Source: Flavobacterium sp. DG2-3 (lineage in GTDB: Bacteria; Bacteroidota; Bacteroidia; Flavobacteriales; Flavobacteriaceae). Taken from it: a stretch of DNA of 64,000 nt. The position numbers and the translations under genes were made by a program. Positions 63,570 through 64,000 of the stretch are shown one piece after another. Numbering within the stretch: the first letter of the stretch is position 1; every line of letters starts with the position of its first letter. The DNA lies in the NCBI RefSeq assembly GCF_030730925.1, contig NZ_JAVAMB010000002.1, positions 124,001 through 188,000 of the forward strand. Direction: 5' to 3'. The notes under the pieces were generated by a model, which saw only the letters and a list, made by a program, of their open reading frames with translations, ran no database searches and was not told where the DNA came from.

Positions 63570-63640
63570 TTTAAAGTTTGAAGTTTCAGGTTTCAGGTTA
63601 TCCAAACTTTGTCACTTTGCCACTCTGAAACTTTGTCTCT
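63570..63640. repeat. AAACTTTG and TTTCAGG words upstream of the LysR gene
   Basis: Repeated GTTTGAAGTTTCAGGTTTCAGG and AACTTTGTCACTTTGCCACTCTGAAACTTTGTC words lie in the 85-base gap. They resemble the ilvB-ilvN spacer and the 19160-19190 stretch. Confidence 0.5.
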
Positions 63641-63644
63641 CTAT

Positions 63645-64000
63645 TTAAAGTAACCCATTATACTTCCTTATAAACCATTCTGCAGTCAATAAAGCAACAA
63701 TCAAAATCAACAACCAAACCCAGTCAATAATTGGCGTTTTGCTCGAAATATTCTTTTCGATTGATTTGTATTCTTTGTTTTCTAAAAGCGTGTTAATCAA
63801 ATGATCGGCTTGGTCTTCAAAGAAAGCTTTTCCTCCTGTTTGCTGTGCCAATTGATGTAGTTTGACAACATCTGGATTTACGAATTGTTTTTCGATATCA
63901 AAATCTAATATTTCAAAATGACTTGCGTATGAAGTATTTGAGTTTAACTCTTTTACTGTAAAGTTATATTTTCCTGCCGGAAGTCCTTCTAGATTTGCTG
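63645..64000 (-). CDS. C-terminal part of a membrane-anchored protein, cut by the right edge
   Basis: The last 118 codons are visible and the frame is open to the window edge, so the gene starts beyond 64000; a TTG at 63851 is not the true start. The visible chain reads ANLEGLPAGKYNFTVKELNS, a beta-sandwich-like piece, then SHFEILDFDIEKQFVNPDVVKLHQLAQQTGGKAFFEDQADHLINTLLENKEY. One membrane helix near the C-terminus follows (DWVWLLILIVALLTAEWFIRKYNGLL). This ending, with a surface domain and a single C-terminal helix, is typical of Bacteroidota VWA-like or CARDB-like membrane proteins; the family is a guess. Confidence 0.8.
   Translation of the reverse strand, partial: ANLEGLPAGKYNFTVKELNSNTSYASHFEILDFDIEKQFVNPDVVKLHQLAQQTGGKAFFEDQADHLINTLLENKEYKSIEKNISSKTPIIDWVWLLILIVALLTAEWFIRKYNGLL

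Overview
The window is an AT-rich stretch of a Bacteroidota chromosome, almost certainly a Flavobacterium or a close relative. The evidence is the gene content, the lack of Shine-Dalgarno sequences, and many promoters of the flavobacterial form (TTG, a spacer of about 19-21 bases, then TAnnTTTG). A fused alpha/beta 2-oxoacid dehydrogenase E1 and a long-form HisG also fit. No rRNA, tRNA, CRISPR array, transposase or prophage was found. The identification rests on reading proteins and motifs by eye; no database search was run.

Layout. Positions 1-8 hold the first codons of a minus-strand gene with a doubly operated promoter. From 150 to 17500 lie housekeeping and envelope genes: a secreted Ntn hydrolase, an alpha/beta hydrolase, an ABC-F ATPase, a transglutaminase-like membrane protein, a signal-less substrate-binding-fold protein, a nucleoside phosphorylase, a SUI1 factor, a 2OG-Fe(II) oxygenase, the fused E1 and an MscS channel. 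From 17600 to 24400 lie two helicases, a type II NADH dehydrogenase, a Bcr/CflA-type efflux pump and small secreted proteins. From 24980 to 29600 a cNMP/CBS/nucleotidyltransferase protein and a DnaQ-like protein with altered catalytic residues face acetyl-CoA synthetase.

From 30080 to 38360 lie the branched-chain amino acid genes: ilvD-ilvB-ilvN-ilvC behind an attenuator, and upstream leuA-leuB without leuCD. LeuA lacks the usual C-terminal regulatory domain. From 40560 to 45040 are two tandem M1-type peptidases and a CBM9-like protein. From 45200 to 54340 is a complete his operon (hisG-D-C-B-H-A-F-IE) behind its own attenuator, with two unrelated genes inserted in it. From 54470 to 58880 a two-component system is divergent from an LtaS/MdoB-type membrane sulfatase-fold protein. 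The window ends with an S1/P1 nuclease, a secreted protein, a YeiH-type exporter with a LysR regulator, and the C-terminus of a membrane protein cut by the right edge.

The strongest observation is a pair of ribosome-mediated attenuators. A 24-residue leader rich in Ile and Val precedes an intrinsic terminator in front of ilvD. A 19-residue leader with five His codons precedes one in front of hisG. In both, the last leader codons can pair with the 5' arm of the terminator. The second theme is heavy colonisation of intergenic space by several families of short and composite repeats. These concentrate in convergent gaps and in operon spacers; some copies form terminators, and one supplies the last codons of hisD.
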